Source of the DNA: Larix kaempferi
Taxonomy: Eukaryota > Streptophyta > Pinopsida > Pinales > Pinaceae
Length of the DNA: 64,000 bases
NCBI GenBank assembly: GCA_027924585.1
Contig: BSBM01001920.1
Location: 387,501-451,500, forward strand
Direction: 5' to 3'
Position 1 is the stretch's first letter. Each line of letters opens with the position of its first letter. The notes below the pieces were generated by a model, which did no database searches, had not been told where the DNA came from, and was given only the letters and a program-made list of their open reading frames with translations. Positions 23,892 to 34,496 of the stretch are shown piece by piece. The position numbers and the translations under genes are program-made.

Positions 23892-25334
23892 TGTAATGTC
23901 CCCTTCTACCCTTTAAATGCAGGGAAGGAAACGTTAACAACACACCGGGTTTATGTAAAGACTTAGCCTCAATATCTTTACTCATAAACTCATAACAATT
24001 AAAAGCTTCTGTGTATAGATGCAAACTCAATAAAACACAGCGAAATTAAATATAACAACACACATAAGCATAGATTCACATCAGCATATTTATCTCAAGC
24101 AATCAATAGGCAGAGAATTCAATCCCCTTCTTATGCTACTTCATATCGATTTCTTTAACATGCAGAATAATCATTCAACTACCACATTGCAGAACATAGA
24201 TTGTATATAATTTAATCCACAAAGAATACTTATCTTGCAACGCAAATGTCCAACGAATGGCTACGTGAGAGCAATGTTCCACCCAACCATAGATCTCTGT
24301 TCATCCTGTATTCTTTCAGCTGAGAGATCACCCCCGAGCTGGGCTGTGTATCCACTAAGGAGGAACTAGATGGCTCACTCACAGCCAGGGTTTCACTCAA
24401 ACAACCATGCTAAGCCAACACACAGTTGGGTTTTTCAAGCATGCAATAGGAGATGGAGGAGGATGCTAGTCCACTGAGTTCAATCCCAGAGCCACATACA
24501 CTTCAAGCTAGACTCAGCAATCCCATCCTCTGTTCATACATCCACTCTTGGATTTCTCACAACTCTATCACAAATAACTCCAAATCCGTCATTGATTTTC
24601 TGGGTAGTTAAAACTGGGTTTTCCCATGGATTTTGGGGTAGCTATTTCTCACAAATTCACCCCAAGGCTCATACCAACGGATCCCCCATTGGATTTCACT
24701 GTCCAATACCCATTCTGGGCGTTTTTGGCTTCCCAAAATGTGGGTTCATTCCAAGTCGTGATTTCTTGTTTTTCTCACTATTGGGAGCTCGTTCTTGGAT
24801 GAGGAATGATGTTGGCCCTCCACCGTGGAATGGGGATGAGGAAGAAGCAACCCTTAAGAGGTAGAGTGACTTGTGGCACAAGTAGAAAGAGTCCATACCT
24901 ACCGATACGAATTTCAGGGCTGCCCATGCTCCATTGAAGCCATGAGCTGACATCTCAACCACTTCCTTACAATCAGGCATAGATGTCATCTAGGGAAGTC
25001 AATGGGTTCTCATAATGACATATGGCAGCCTAGGGTTTAGTCCCATAGCCCCCTCACCACTCCCTAGTGGATACACGTGGCCCCTTCTCATTCGTTGCCT
25101 CCATAGCCAGTCTTGGAAATTTTTTTGCATGATGTTTATTTACATCCTATTACAATTTCCATGGTTTAAGAGCACATGGGCATCAAATATCAATGTTTGC
25201 CCTTTTAAATCGAATTCGGGCTTTCACTAGCGGGGCCTTGGCCTTGAGCTCCACGCTAGGAAAACATACATTACATGTACACATTATTTTCATTAAATGC
25301 TAATACATCCTAAGAGTCAAAGTGGGGTATTACA
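23892..25334. mobile_element. Solo LTR (1443 bp) of an unrelated LTR element
   Basis: The insertion starts TGTAATGTCCCC and ends GTGGGGTATTACA, giving TG...CA ends with a longer imperfect inverted repeat (TGTAAT/ATTACA). It is flanked by AGAAA and GGAAA (4/5 match). Nothing like a primer site, ORF or second LTR is attached, so it is best read as a solo LTR left by recombination. ORFs inside, such as 24592-24864, have no recognisable product. Orientation is not determined. Confidence 0.75.
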
Positions 25335-25525
25335 GGAAATTTTTTTAGTGGTTTGTTGTTTTCTCCTTAGTAGTAGTGGCCACTAGGTTTTTATTTAGTT
25401 TTATTTTATTTTAGTTGTGGAGGACCAAGATCTTCGTTGGTCTTGAAGGTTGCAAAAACTTTTCCCACTTATAGTGGATCCTCCACCGCCACCGCAACAT
25501 AGGAGAACTGATTCCCATTGTTCTT

Positions 25526-27470
25526 TTGAACTTACGGGCGAGACAGAGGTTCTTGGAGAACCATAGCCTAGACACTGTTGAGGTTGAGGATCTAACTGCT
25601 GCAGAGTTTAGTACTCCTTTCAACCCTTTGCTTACAGGACCTCACGATCCACTTTTGGTACCTTTTGGTTTCCAACAGCCTAAGTTTAGTGCTTATCTTT
25701 TTACACCGGGTTATGCCATGATTAACCCAGGAGACGAGTAGGGAGTTCCACAAACTCCCACAACTTCTATGGATGCAAGGATTCTTAATCCTTCTTTCTC
25801 AAACACTGCATAATCGAGTTCGTCGCAGAATGATTTGGCCTCGACCCTGTTCTTTAGTTTCAATGTTGGCACTTTAGGCATGCCGAGTTCATTAACTTTG
25901 ACGTCTGCCTCAGCCACCACACCCACTTTTGGACCCAACAATGTACCTCTATCAGTGGTACCAGCAATGAGTTTTACTCAGTCTTCTGCCACACAATCAT
26001 TGCAAGGTGTAACTCAGAACATTGCTTCTTCATCCGTGGTAGGATCCATCCCTTCTCCATCCATGCCCGCCATGGGTATGAAGATGACACCATCCACTAC
26101 TACCACACCAGGTTTCAACCCCTATCAAGGTTATCACATTAATCCGTCGAACATACTTGTAGGGAGTGTCCCCTTCTCTTTGTTTTCTGGAGGAGGGGGT
26201 AATATCATTAACCCACAGTTCGGTGGGGTTAACCCCCAGACACAATGGACTGCTGCCCAAGGATTTAATCCACTTACTTTCGGATGGAACAATTTCAATC
26301 ATTTCATTTCACAACCGGTGGCTGGGGGAAACCCCAACCAATAGTACACGAACCAAGCCATGGGTGGTCCCCAATACCAGGTTCCTGTTTACCAAATGCC
26401 ATTGGCTCAACCATGCTTACCATTTCTGGCAACTTTAAGCTTGTCAGACCTTTCAAAGATTATGAATGACCTCATGCACCATGATGTTGCATGGCCACCC
26501 GTTCCCACCAAACTTCCCTCAGACATACCAAAGTTTGAATGTAAGACTGGTGAGGACCCTGGCGACCATGTAACAACCTTTCATCTCTAGTGTTCCTCCA
26601 ACTCACTAAATGAGGATTCCATAAGGTTAAGGCTCTTCCAAAGAACCTTGATGAGTGTTGCAGCCAAGTGGTATATTGAACTACCAGCGGCCTCCTTTAG
26701 CACCTTCCGGGATCTCACCATTGTGTTTTTGAACCACTTTCAGCTTCCTATCCGGTATTATGTTGGTACAGACCTTTTGTCGACATTTTGGCAAAACAAG
26801 GCCACTCATCTATTTGATCATATTCAGGAGTGGCGGAGGTGAAAGAGGCTCATAAAGGCTGACATTTCCCCAACATTCTTGTTAGAATGGTACCTTAAGT
26901 CTCTTCTTCCTTATGTTTCTAAGGAAGTTGCCACTTCAAGGGTGTCTTCCGAGGAGGATGCCATTTTGAGAACTCAACAGCTCGACTTAGTTTATGCTCA
27001 GTTTGGGCTATTGTACGAAATTATTCGTGATGCACCAAGGTCTAATAAAGACCTAGGTAAGCCTAAACCTGGACCACATGCCGATGGCATAGTGGGTTCA
27101 GTTGATTCTGCAGCGTTTGACGCCTTAACAAAGCAGGTGCATGCCTTGTCAGTCAAACAAACTGCTGCAGAAGCAACTTCTATTGCATCCTCCCCTTCTA
27201 CAACTGAAGCTGTACATCAGGTGCAGAAAAACCAAAAGGGCTCTCGACAACCCAAAAGAAAGGGAAAGAAAGGGGAGGGAAACCAACAAAAGCCCAACAA
27301 TAAGCAAAATGCCGAGGAGGGAAAAAAAGAGAAACAGAAGGCTAAGTTCCCTTGCAAACTGTGTCAAGGGGACCACCTTACCCACCAGTGCCCTCTTATG
27401 GAAGAATCCCAGAAGTTGATCCGTGAGAAGAAACCGGCTGTCCTGAAAGATCCTTTCCTCATGGACAGAG
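25526..27470 (+). pseudogene. Tat copy B gag
   Basis: One forward frame from ATG 25526 reads through several stops (near 25739, 25811, 26341, 26588 and 26840). It shows a Pro/Ser/Thr/Gly-rich N-terminal region, a Retrotrans_gag-like region (WPPVPTKLPSDIPKFECKTG, SVAAKWYIELPAASFSTFRD, FLNHFQLPIRYYVG), a Lys-rich segment and a CX2CX3HX4C knuckle at about 27353-27391 (CKLCQGDHLTHQC). The knuckle spacing differs from the usual CX2CX4HX4C. Near 27465 a frameshift moves the message into the protease frame. The start codon is the first Met in frame and may not be the original one, since the solo LTR disturbs the upstream DNA. Confidence 0.85.
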
Positions 27471-27471
27471 T

Positions 27472-29019
27472 TCATCTTCTGGCAAATCTAGTGCTGGGGG
27501 CACCCCAGCTGATCAGTCTTTTATTAATATGGTTAATTCAGACGCTCTGTTACAAACTTGAGCTAGGAACTATACCCTGGACCCGCAGCAAAAGGACACT
27601 CCTGAATCTTCCACTCCTCTTCACATACCTATGGAGATGCTGCCTAAGATACCGAAAGGTGTCTACAAATGGGTTGTGCACAACCCTAACTCACGGGATG
27701 CTCCCAAATACAATGTTGTGGAGGACTTATCCCAAATACCCTGTGCCATCTCCACCTTGGAACTACTACAAAGTTTCCCATTGCAATGCAGTGCTCTTCT
27801 GGCAGCAATCGGGAGTGTTGATTCGTCCATCATGATTGCATGCTTTGATATGAAAGATATCAAGTACTGGTTTCCATATCATGTTGCTCTCCAGATCGAA
27901 GTCATCCATGGTCCTAAGACCATCGGACGAGCCATAGTGGATGAGGGCGCATCGACATGCGTAATGTCTATTTCCTGCTGGAGAGCCTTGGGTGAACCTG
28001 AGTTAGCTCCCTCGAACACGATACTCACTACTTTCGATGGAAGATCCTTCCGTCCACACGGAGTCTTACCATCCTTCGATGTCGAACTTGTAGGAAAGCT
28101 AGTATCAGTAGAGGTCGAAGTTCTGGATGCCCCACTCAATTACAACTTGTTTTGGGGTAGGATATGGACATATGCCATGCACGCAGTGCCATCAGCTGTT
28201 TTTCGGGTCATAATGTTCCCACATGAAGGAAAGATCGTCATAGTTGATCAACTTTCCTTTACCCGGAAGAACAACCAGGCTTCATCGGACTTATCCATTC
28301 CGTTGATTGATCAATCTGGCCCCGTCACTGAGAGTTTAGGAGCAGGGATCTATGGGTCCTTAATAGGAACTTTTGACCTATCTGCTCCTACCTTGTTCAT
28401 TGGTTCTGAAGAATGTTCACCTTCCAAGAATTCCACTGTCTGTTCAACAACGGATATGCAGAGTCTCACCACTGAATCAGAACTAGCTATGCCTGTATAT
28501 ATTGCAGAGGTAACCTACTTAGATTCACAACAAATTGCAACAGAACATATCATGAATCCGTTGGTCTCTGCCGAGTCAAATATGGACTGTGCTCTTGCAC
28601 GGTCACTAGAATCCACCTACTCTCCTAATTGTTTAAACATGGTTTTTCCTTCTGACGAAACATTTTTGGAAGCTATGATAGGCCTAGACCACCCTTGGGA
28701 ATAGTTACACCTGAGGTCCTATCTACTTCCCATTCTAAACTTGATAGAGAGAGGTGAGTTCTCTCCAAGACCCAGTGAGAATGTTGATTGGTCCTCTATC
28801 CCTTCCACTTTACAAGTTGTTCTTGCCAAAGGGAATAGGACAAGTACAGGGAGAACCATCCCGATCAACATTTCCACTGAACCAAGGGTCACCAAAAACA
28901 TATTTATGGGAGAGGATTGTTATCTTGATGAGATGATTTCGTACACCAATCTATTTAATGATTGCCATGACATCTTTTCCCGATCTCATGATGAGGTCCG
29001 AGGCACTGATCCTACTTGA
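27472..29019 (+). pseudogene. Tat copy B protease region and truncated pol start
   Basis: The frame shows a retropepsin-like region with IVDEGASTCVMS near 27934 (Asp codon 27940-27942; DEG in place of the usual D-S/T-G) and a later APLNYNLFWGRIW block matching the DAPLDYNLLLGRPW strand of plant gypsy proteases. A TAG interrupts at 28702-28704. The frame then resumes with the linker normally found just before reverse transcriptase (LFNDCHDIFSRSHDEVRGTD) and ends at TGA 29017-29019. At the point where the RT fingers should begin the sequence changes to T-rich non-coding DNA: the RT is absent. Confidence 0.85.
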
Positions 29020-29147
29020 AGAAGTGCCATTGTGCTTTTTCATGTATTTTTTAGCTGTACATTTCTGTAAAGTTAATTTTGTTTACAGTTGTTGTAGTCA
29101 TATGTATTTATTGCTTTGTGTTTCAGATGTCAACATAACACTTTATA

Positions 29148-29528
29148 GGATTTGTTGATGGCGCTGGCTGCTACACCCATCAGTTGGTCGTAGCAGCTTG
29201 GGTTATTTACTCACCAGCTGGTCAATTGGTATCTTCGGGAGGGGCTTGTCTAGGTCCCACCACAAACAATGTGGCTGAGTACAGTGCAGTCATAGAGATA
29301 CTACAAGATGATATGTTTAATTACATTTCACGTTTGGAGGTATGGCTCGACTCATAGTTAGTTGTTTTTCAGTTACTGGGTGTTTATTAGGTTAGATATC
29401 CTACTTTGCTACGTCAGTTCAAGCGAGTTAGGTTACTTGAGAGACAGTTTGATTATATCGCATATCATCATATTCCAAGGAACTTGAATGCATTAGCTGA
29501 TTCATTTGCAAACTATGTTTTAGATTGG
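29148..29528 (+). pseudogene. Lone RNase H domain of Tat copy B
   Basis: A 127-codon frame with two nonsense codons (29355-29357 and one about 30 nt later) encodes an RNase H fold. The four catalytic acids are visible: Asp in GFVDGAG (29157), Glu in TNNVAEYSA, Asp in VWLDS and Asp in LNALADSFAN. The TNN.AEY block and the C-terminal HIPRNLNALAD block resemble the extra, plant/archaeal-type RNase H that Tat elements carry behind the RT-RNase H. It stands alone here, about 130 bp after the end of the pol frame. A TTTGTGTTTCAG acceptor-like site at 29114-29125 precedes it. Confidence 0.8.
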
Positions 29529-29833
29529 CATTTGTATCATTCACACACATAAGTATTTCATGCATAAAACACAATAACACACATGTAGATAACCGACACT
29601 GTATATATATCCAATACTGTATCAAAAAATAATATGAGTTTGGATCACAAGTCTGTCACAAAGTCATAAGATACAAAATTGGGCTCAATGGCCTAGAAAT
29701 ATACATAGAGTATCCTTCTCCTATGGAGAAGGTGGGGCCTCATCTCCTCTGCTTCCTCTCAGTAGCATATGACCAGCCTAGCTACTTTCCGCAACAACCT
29801 AATCCAGGCTAGGGGCACACCTACTACATCCTC

Positions 29834-30963
29834 CTACATATCAACTGGCATCCGCTCAATACGGCATGTAGGAATATCATGGGTCAACTGACCCATCTTC
29901 CTCTCTACGAACCCCAGAGTGGCATCAACTGCACCCACCTCTACTAGTCTCACGAAAGTATATGGGTGTCCTTCAGGGTGCACTGGTCCAACATCTACAT
30001 TTGAAACTTTGTTTCAGTATTTCGAACTCATCATAAAAATCATATATGCATAAATTTGAAAAAATTAAATAATTTTTCAAAAAACATAAACATACCCATA
30101 TCTCCCCAAGCTGCTCTTGGAGGAATTATTAGCTCTAGATCATGAAGGAAATCTAGGCCTGCATACGGAAACTGCTCAAGAGCTGGTACCTGCCGTTCCC
30201 ACCAACCCCAGAAGTCATCCTCTTGGTAACATAGGTTGCTCTCGCCACCACCCCGGTGGAGGAAGATCTCACCCCAACGAACCAGCATAGGCTCACGGGG
30301 GTTGATAGGGGGCAGTGCCATGCCCAAACTAATAGCACGCATCCTCTCAAAGAAGAAGGTGAAAAGTATGCTTCCATATCCGAAATTATTCATTCTCTCG
30401 GTCTTACACCCCGAGAGTTGAAGTTTCTTGTTCTCCAACAGACTAGAACACCAATCATAAACATGCCCTTGCAAGCATTCAACACCTATATGCATATAGT
30501 GCCTTGAGGCAAGATGTTGTGAGGCACTTCCCCACATTCAGTTGAGAACACTCAGAATAACTCGAAGAGAGAAGCTCACAACGATAGAGATGAGAACTTG
30601 ACTACCACATTTCTTACTTCCTGGTACACAGTATGCATTGATATATTCTTGCACTATTAATGCACCCACTTTGCTAGAAGACCCTTTTAGATTCACCGAC
30701 TCTCCTCTACGAGAGAGACCCGTGATAAATTAAATGTCATCAATGGTGAGCTCTAGTATCTCACCTCGGATATCAAATACCATGGCATCTGTATCCTAGT
30801 ATCGGACAAGTCTTTCTAGCAAGCGGATTTGGGCCCGCATGTTAACTGTTCTATAGAATTTCAATAATCCACACCTTCTGAGTGTATGAAGATTCATTGG
30901 ATCTTTCAATGCTTCTCGATCCATATCTTCATATTCTCTTTCCCTCCATACCAACACCATCAT
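29834..30963 (-). pseudogene. Antisense ORF of Tat copy B, plant-mobile-domain-like, with probable intron
   Basis: On the minus strand one frame from ATG 30963 runs to 30097 with three nonsense codons. Its blocks are MDREALKDPMNLHTLRRCGL, GEILELTIDDIxFITGLSRR, YINAYCVPGSKKCGSQVLIS, ECLQGHVYDWCSSLL and GYGSILFTFFFERM. The arrangement resembles the plant mobile domain (aminotransferase-like) proteins, known as passengers in plant transposons; this is my judgement without a search. A probable 102-bp intron (29995-30096) has GTATGT and TGTAG ends. Joining across it keeps the frame (AWGDM then DVGPVHPEG), which then reaches a TAG at 29834-29836. It lies between RNase H and the 3' LTR, where Tat elements often carry extra ORFs. 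Confidence 0.6.
29995..30096 (-). other. Probable intron in the antisense ORF
   Basis: On the minus strand: donor G|GTATGTTTATG, AT-rich body, a possible branch site TACTGAAAC, acceptor AAATGTAG|ATG. Removal restores one reading frame (phase 1). Supported by sequence only. Confidence 0.5.
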
Positions 30964-31879
30964 GCCAAAAAACAATCAATTTTTAGCATTTTTTTCAAGT
31001 TTTTGGCCACTTTCAGGGGTGTACGCTGCTCTTTACACTAGATAACCACGTTTAGAATGTTGTTGTTCTTCATGAAGAGTAGCATACACGTAGAGCACAT
31101 TGTAAGCATTACCAAAACAGGGTTTTTTTACCATAAAAATTGATAAAAAAGACATGGAAATGCAAGTTTTGGAGGAATGAACTTACTTGGTGGAAGCGGA
31201 AAGTTGATTGGTACTCCAGTTTAATCGTAATGAGCGGAAGAAGATCAAGGTTTTGCTCCAATTATTACTCTCAAATTCTCAATTGTGATATTTGCTTTTC
31301 TATTTTTTGAAACTAGTTATATAAAAGTGAGTTTAATTTTTACCCACTTTTTGAAAAAGTCTATAGTTTCAAATTATTCTTAATGGGTTCTATTCAATCA
31401 CTAATACTTGCTGGTCTTGGTGAAGTAATTCTACCCTAGGTATTTCAATTTTTCACTAGATTCTAAAAGTGTTGAACTGGTATGACTTTGTTTCTTTATT
31501 GATGGACCAATATAGACGTTGTATTGATCATTTGTTATATCATTGAGAAATTTTGTCGCCACTTACTAACTGGATTATTGAGATGACATTTTGGCAGGTC
31601 ATGAACATATGATCATAGTAGTTGTCCTTTAAGTTGTTTTAAGCTCTTGTTTTGACTATGAAAACTTAAACAAGATTGCCGAGCAAACTTGACCTCTTCA
31701 AGCTCATTAAAGGAATTGAAGGTCCATCTGCTTAGGTATAAGTTTAACCCTTTTCTGAACCTTTGCGGATTACTTACGAAAAAGGAATACTCTAGTCATT
31801 CGTGGCTAGAAGAGTTCTCCTCTCATTGTTTTATACTTTTTTGGGGGAGGGGACTAACTATACGAAAAAGGCCTTTTGG
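30964..31879. other. Tat copy B, region between antisense ORF and tandem array
   Basis: AT-rich DNA with no ORF of note. If the antisense ORF had its own promoter it would lie at about 30970-31300; no clear TATA box stands out. From 31490 the sequence is shared with copy A (6900 onward). Confidence 0.5.
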
Positions 31880-32220
31880 AGCCTCTCTTTAGGGTTTTCA
31901 GGCTCTCTAAACATGAAAACACCAAGTGAGCATTCACCTACTCGGGCTCGATGCGAAATCCACGAGAAGGTAATTATAGGATTATTTAAGTTTTTCAGAC
32001 TCTATAAACAGGAAAACACCAGGGAGCATTAACCTAGTTGGGCTCGATATTAAAATCCACAAGTAGGTGTATGGAGTTATTGTTTAAGTTTTTTAGACTC
32101 CTTAAAATTGTAAACACCGAAGAGCAAGAACAGATCTCAGCTCGATATTAAAATCCATAGATCAGTACTATAGAGTATTCTTCTATCTTTTCTTCGAACT
32201 CTATAAACAATGAAGAAGGT
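31880..32220 (+). repeat. 97-bp tandem repeats in Tat 3' region, copy B
   Basis: (G)AAAACACC landmarks at 31915, 32012 and 32110 give a period of 97-98 bp. Same array and same relative position as in copy A. Confidence 0.8.
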
Positions 32221-33508
32221 CTTGAATCTTCCTCGCATGGGCTCATCAAAATTTTTACATGGTTGGACCTATTGAGTTTTCTTTTTCTTTTCTTCTTGGA
32301 CTCATTAAAACAACAAGAAGGATATTCTTTTATCAAAAAGAATAAGGGATAAGAAGGGTGTATCGCATCTCTTAAAGTTTCAAAGGCAGTTTAGGTCATT
32401 CATGTCCTTGAACACAGCACCTACTTGAGTCTTTCATGTCAGTTGGGTTTTAGTTTTTGACCTTAGGGTGAACCTGATCTCCGAGTTTTTACTCCCTCGG
32501 TTGGTTATTCTTCCAAACCATATGGAGGGTCTATTATGTCTCCTACATTGCAGACTTATATCATTCCCCATTATGTTGAAAACTGCCTAAGTCACTTTGT
32601 GTCATGCTCACTGTTCAAGGATATAACCTGTGTCAGCCATTTCTGCAGTTTACCTTGACTTCATTTATCGGCCATCTTGGTGTCAGTTTGTTTCATCTTG
32701 TTACTCATCCTACTCCACATCAGCTCATACCTGTGAATGTTCCTCATGTTGGATGACGGAGGATGCATTAATGCCTCCCTTCCAATGGACTTCTTCCCAT
32801 CGATCTCAGCTCATTATGCTTTGGGAACGAAGTTTAGAGTTTTGGTTAGTATCTTGGGGATTGCAGTCATCAGTGGCAGTTTCCCTCGTTGTTGAATAAA
32901 TGGGAATACATCAATGTCTCTTATTCAATAGGTTCTTCAAGTGTTCAACTTCAAATATTCTTATTCACACTTGTTGGATCGTACTAGGTACCTTGGACCC
33001 CATTATCATTATCGATGGAAGTCCTCGCGTTTGTTAATGGTATACATCAATGAGCGGTAATCAAATGTTACCCCCCATGTTCGACTTCAGCTCATTTATT
33101 CTCATGGTTAGGGTTTGTACCTTGAGTTGTTTTAGATGAAGACCTTGGGACTATGATAGCATCACCATATTTATGTTATCCCCCAAGCTGCGCAAGACTG
33201 AGCCTCACTCATTTTGGCTCTTTATGAGACATAGATCTAGCTTTTTGTTATGGCTATGATCTCTCTGTTGACATGGATCCATGCTTGTATTTCAGTGGCC
33301 ATGCTCTATATATACATCTATTAGTTATGTATCGGAGATCATGTTACACATCTATATGATGTCAAGATTGTAATTGCTCGCTAACCTTGATCGTTGTTTC
33401 AGGTGTTTTTTGTGACTTGGTTCTACGGTTTCTTGCTCCTCCTTTGACTTGGAATTATAATGTATTTTGGCCATCATTTCCCTCTGACCTCACACATTAG
33501 GGGGAATC
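32221..33508 (+). other. 3' non-coding region and polypurine tract of Tat copy B
   Basis: It aligns with 7640-8933 of copy A and has no recognised product. TTAGGGGGAATC immediately before the right LTR is the polypurine tract. Confidence 0.7.
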
Positions 33509-34496
33509 TGTTATAGGTCAAATTTGTACTTCTCCATCCCGTGATCACCTTTCCTTATAGATCACACAAAAGGACACAAAGGATTGAAGAGCATGATTGC
33601 CTTAGATGACTTGTTGCCAGAAGTACACTTCTCACCTGAGAATTTAATAGTTTCTTCTGATTTTTCCACCTGTACGCCCATATCTATACACAAGACCTTC
33701 ATACTATACCCTACTCTTCTCAAGGGAAACCAGCGTACACCTACAAAAAAGTTGTAAACACATGTTGTAAAGCTTAAAATTTGCTTCCTGTACGGTGCTC
33801 TTGTTGTATGAAACCCGCATACATCTTAAGATGAAATAAAAAATATATTAATTTGACGAATTTGGATTAGTTGAAGTTGGTTTTGCAACTTCCCCAACCT
33901 CCCAATCCAACCATCTCTTGATCTAAACTGCCTACCTTGTCCCATAAATACAAGGAGGATCCATGAGAGGGGTTACTCATAATAGCCATAAAATCTTGAG
34001 AGAAGGCTTGAAGTATTGTTATGCTGGAGGAAAGTTCCAAGTTAGAGTGAAGAGCAGGATCCCAGGATCCAGTTGGAGAAACATCTCTACACGTCAGGTA
34101 TATTGTACTAATTTCATGTTTCTTTGACAATAAAAAGGTCGAAACACCCTTCCTGTCCCAAATATGATATCTATTGGATTGCATGTCTATTTGGTTTAAT
34201 TCTTGATTATAGTTGATGTTAGATTACTTTGTAATTTCATCATATGTTATATGGTCAAGATACGCTGAGGAAGGTATCTCTTGTATTCCAGGTTCGTCAA
34301 GCAGAAGCTCGAGTGGGAGATCAAGTGAAGGACCAAGCGAAAGCTAGGATCAAACATTGAAAAGAGGTATGTCCTTCAATCCCAATCTATTTCTTTTGTA
34401 GTAACCAAATGCAGTATAATCAATGTGTTTACCTGTCAACCCCGCCGAGTTGGTAGTGTCCATCTCCTCACTATAGGGTAGAAATCCCGAACAACA
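33509..34496 (+). repeat. Right LTR of Tat copy B (988 bp)
   Basis: It starts TGTTATAGGTC and ends CCCGAACAACA. It aligns along its full length with the split left LTR. TTGAG follows as the target duplication. CATAAATACAAGGAGG near 33945 is the likely TATA region. Confidence 0.92.

Larger units (their letters stand above)
13635..34496 (+). mobile_element. Long Tat-like (Ty3/gypsy) LTR element, copy B, 20.9 kb with nested insertions
   Basis: Two LTRs of identical length (988 bp once the nested copia element and its extra 5 bp are removed) bound the element. The flanks are TTGTG and TTGAG. A primer-binding-like TGGCGACTCCCCTGGGG lies 3 bp inside the left LTR, similar to Tat/Ogre-type elements. 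In order it carries a 2-kb leader, gag, a protease region, a lone RNase H, an antisense ORF, a 97-bp tandem array, a polypurine tract and the right LTR. No reverse transcriptase or integrase is present. Without the insertions it is about 12.1 kb. It is a decayed, non-autonomous member of the Tat group. Confidence 0.85.

Noticed and set aside
24592-24989. ORFs on both strands in the solo LTR
   Set aside because: They overlap each other, have no recognisable domain, and sit in a non-coding LTR.
27149-27475. 108-codon minus-strand ORF with a hydrophobic Leu/Phe run
   Set aside because: Antisense of the Lys-rich gag linker; hydrophobicity comes from complementing AAG/GAA codons.
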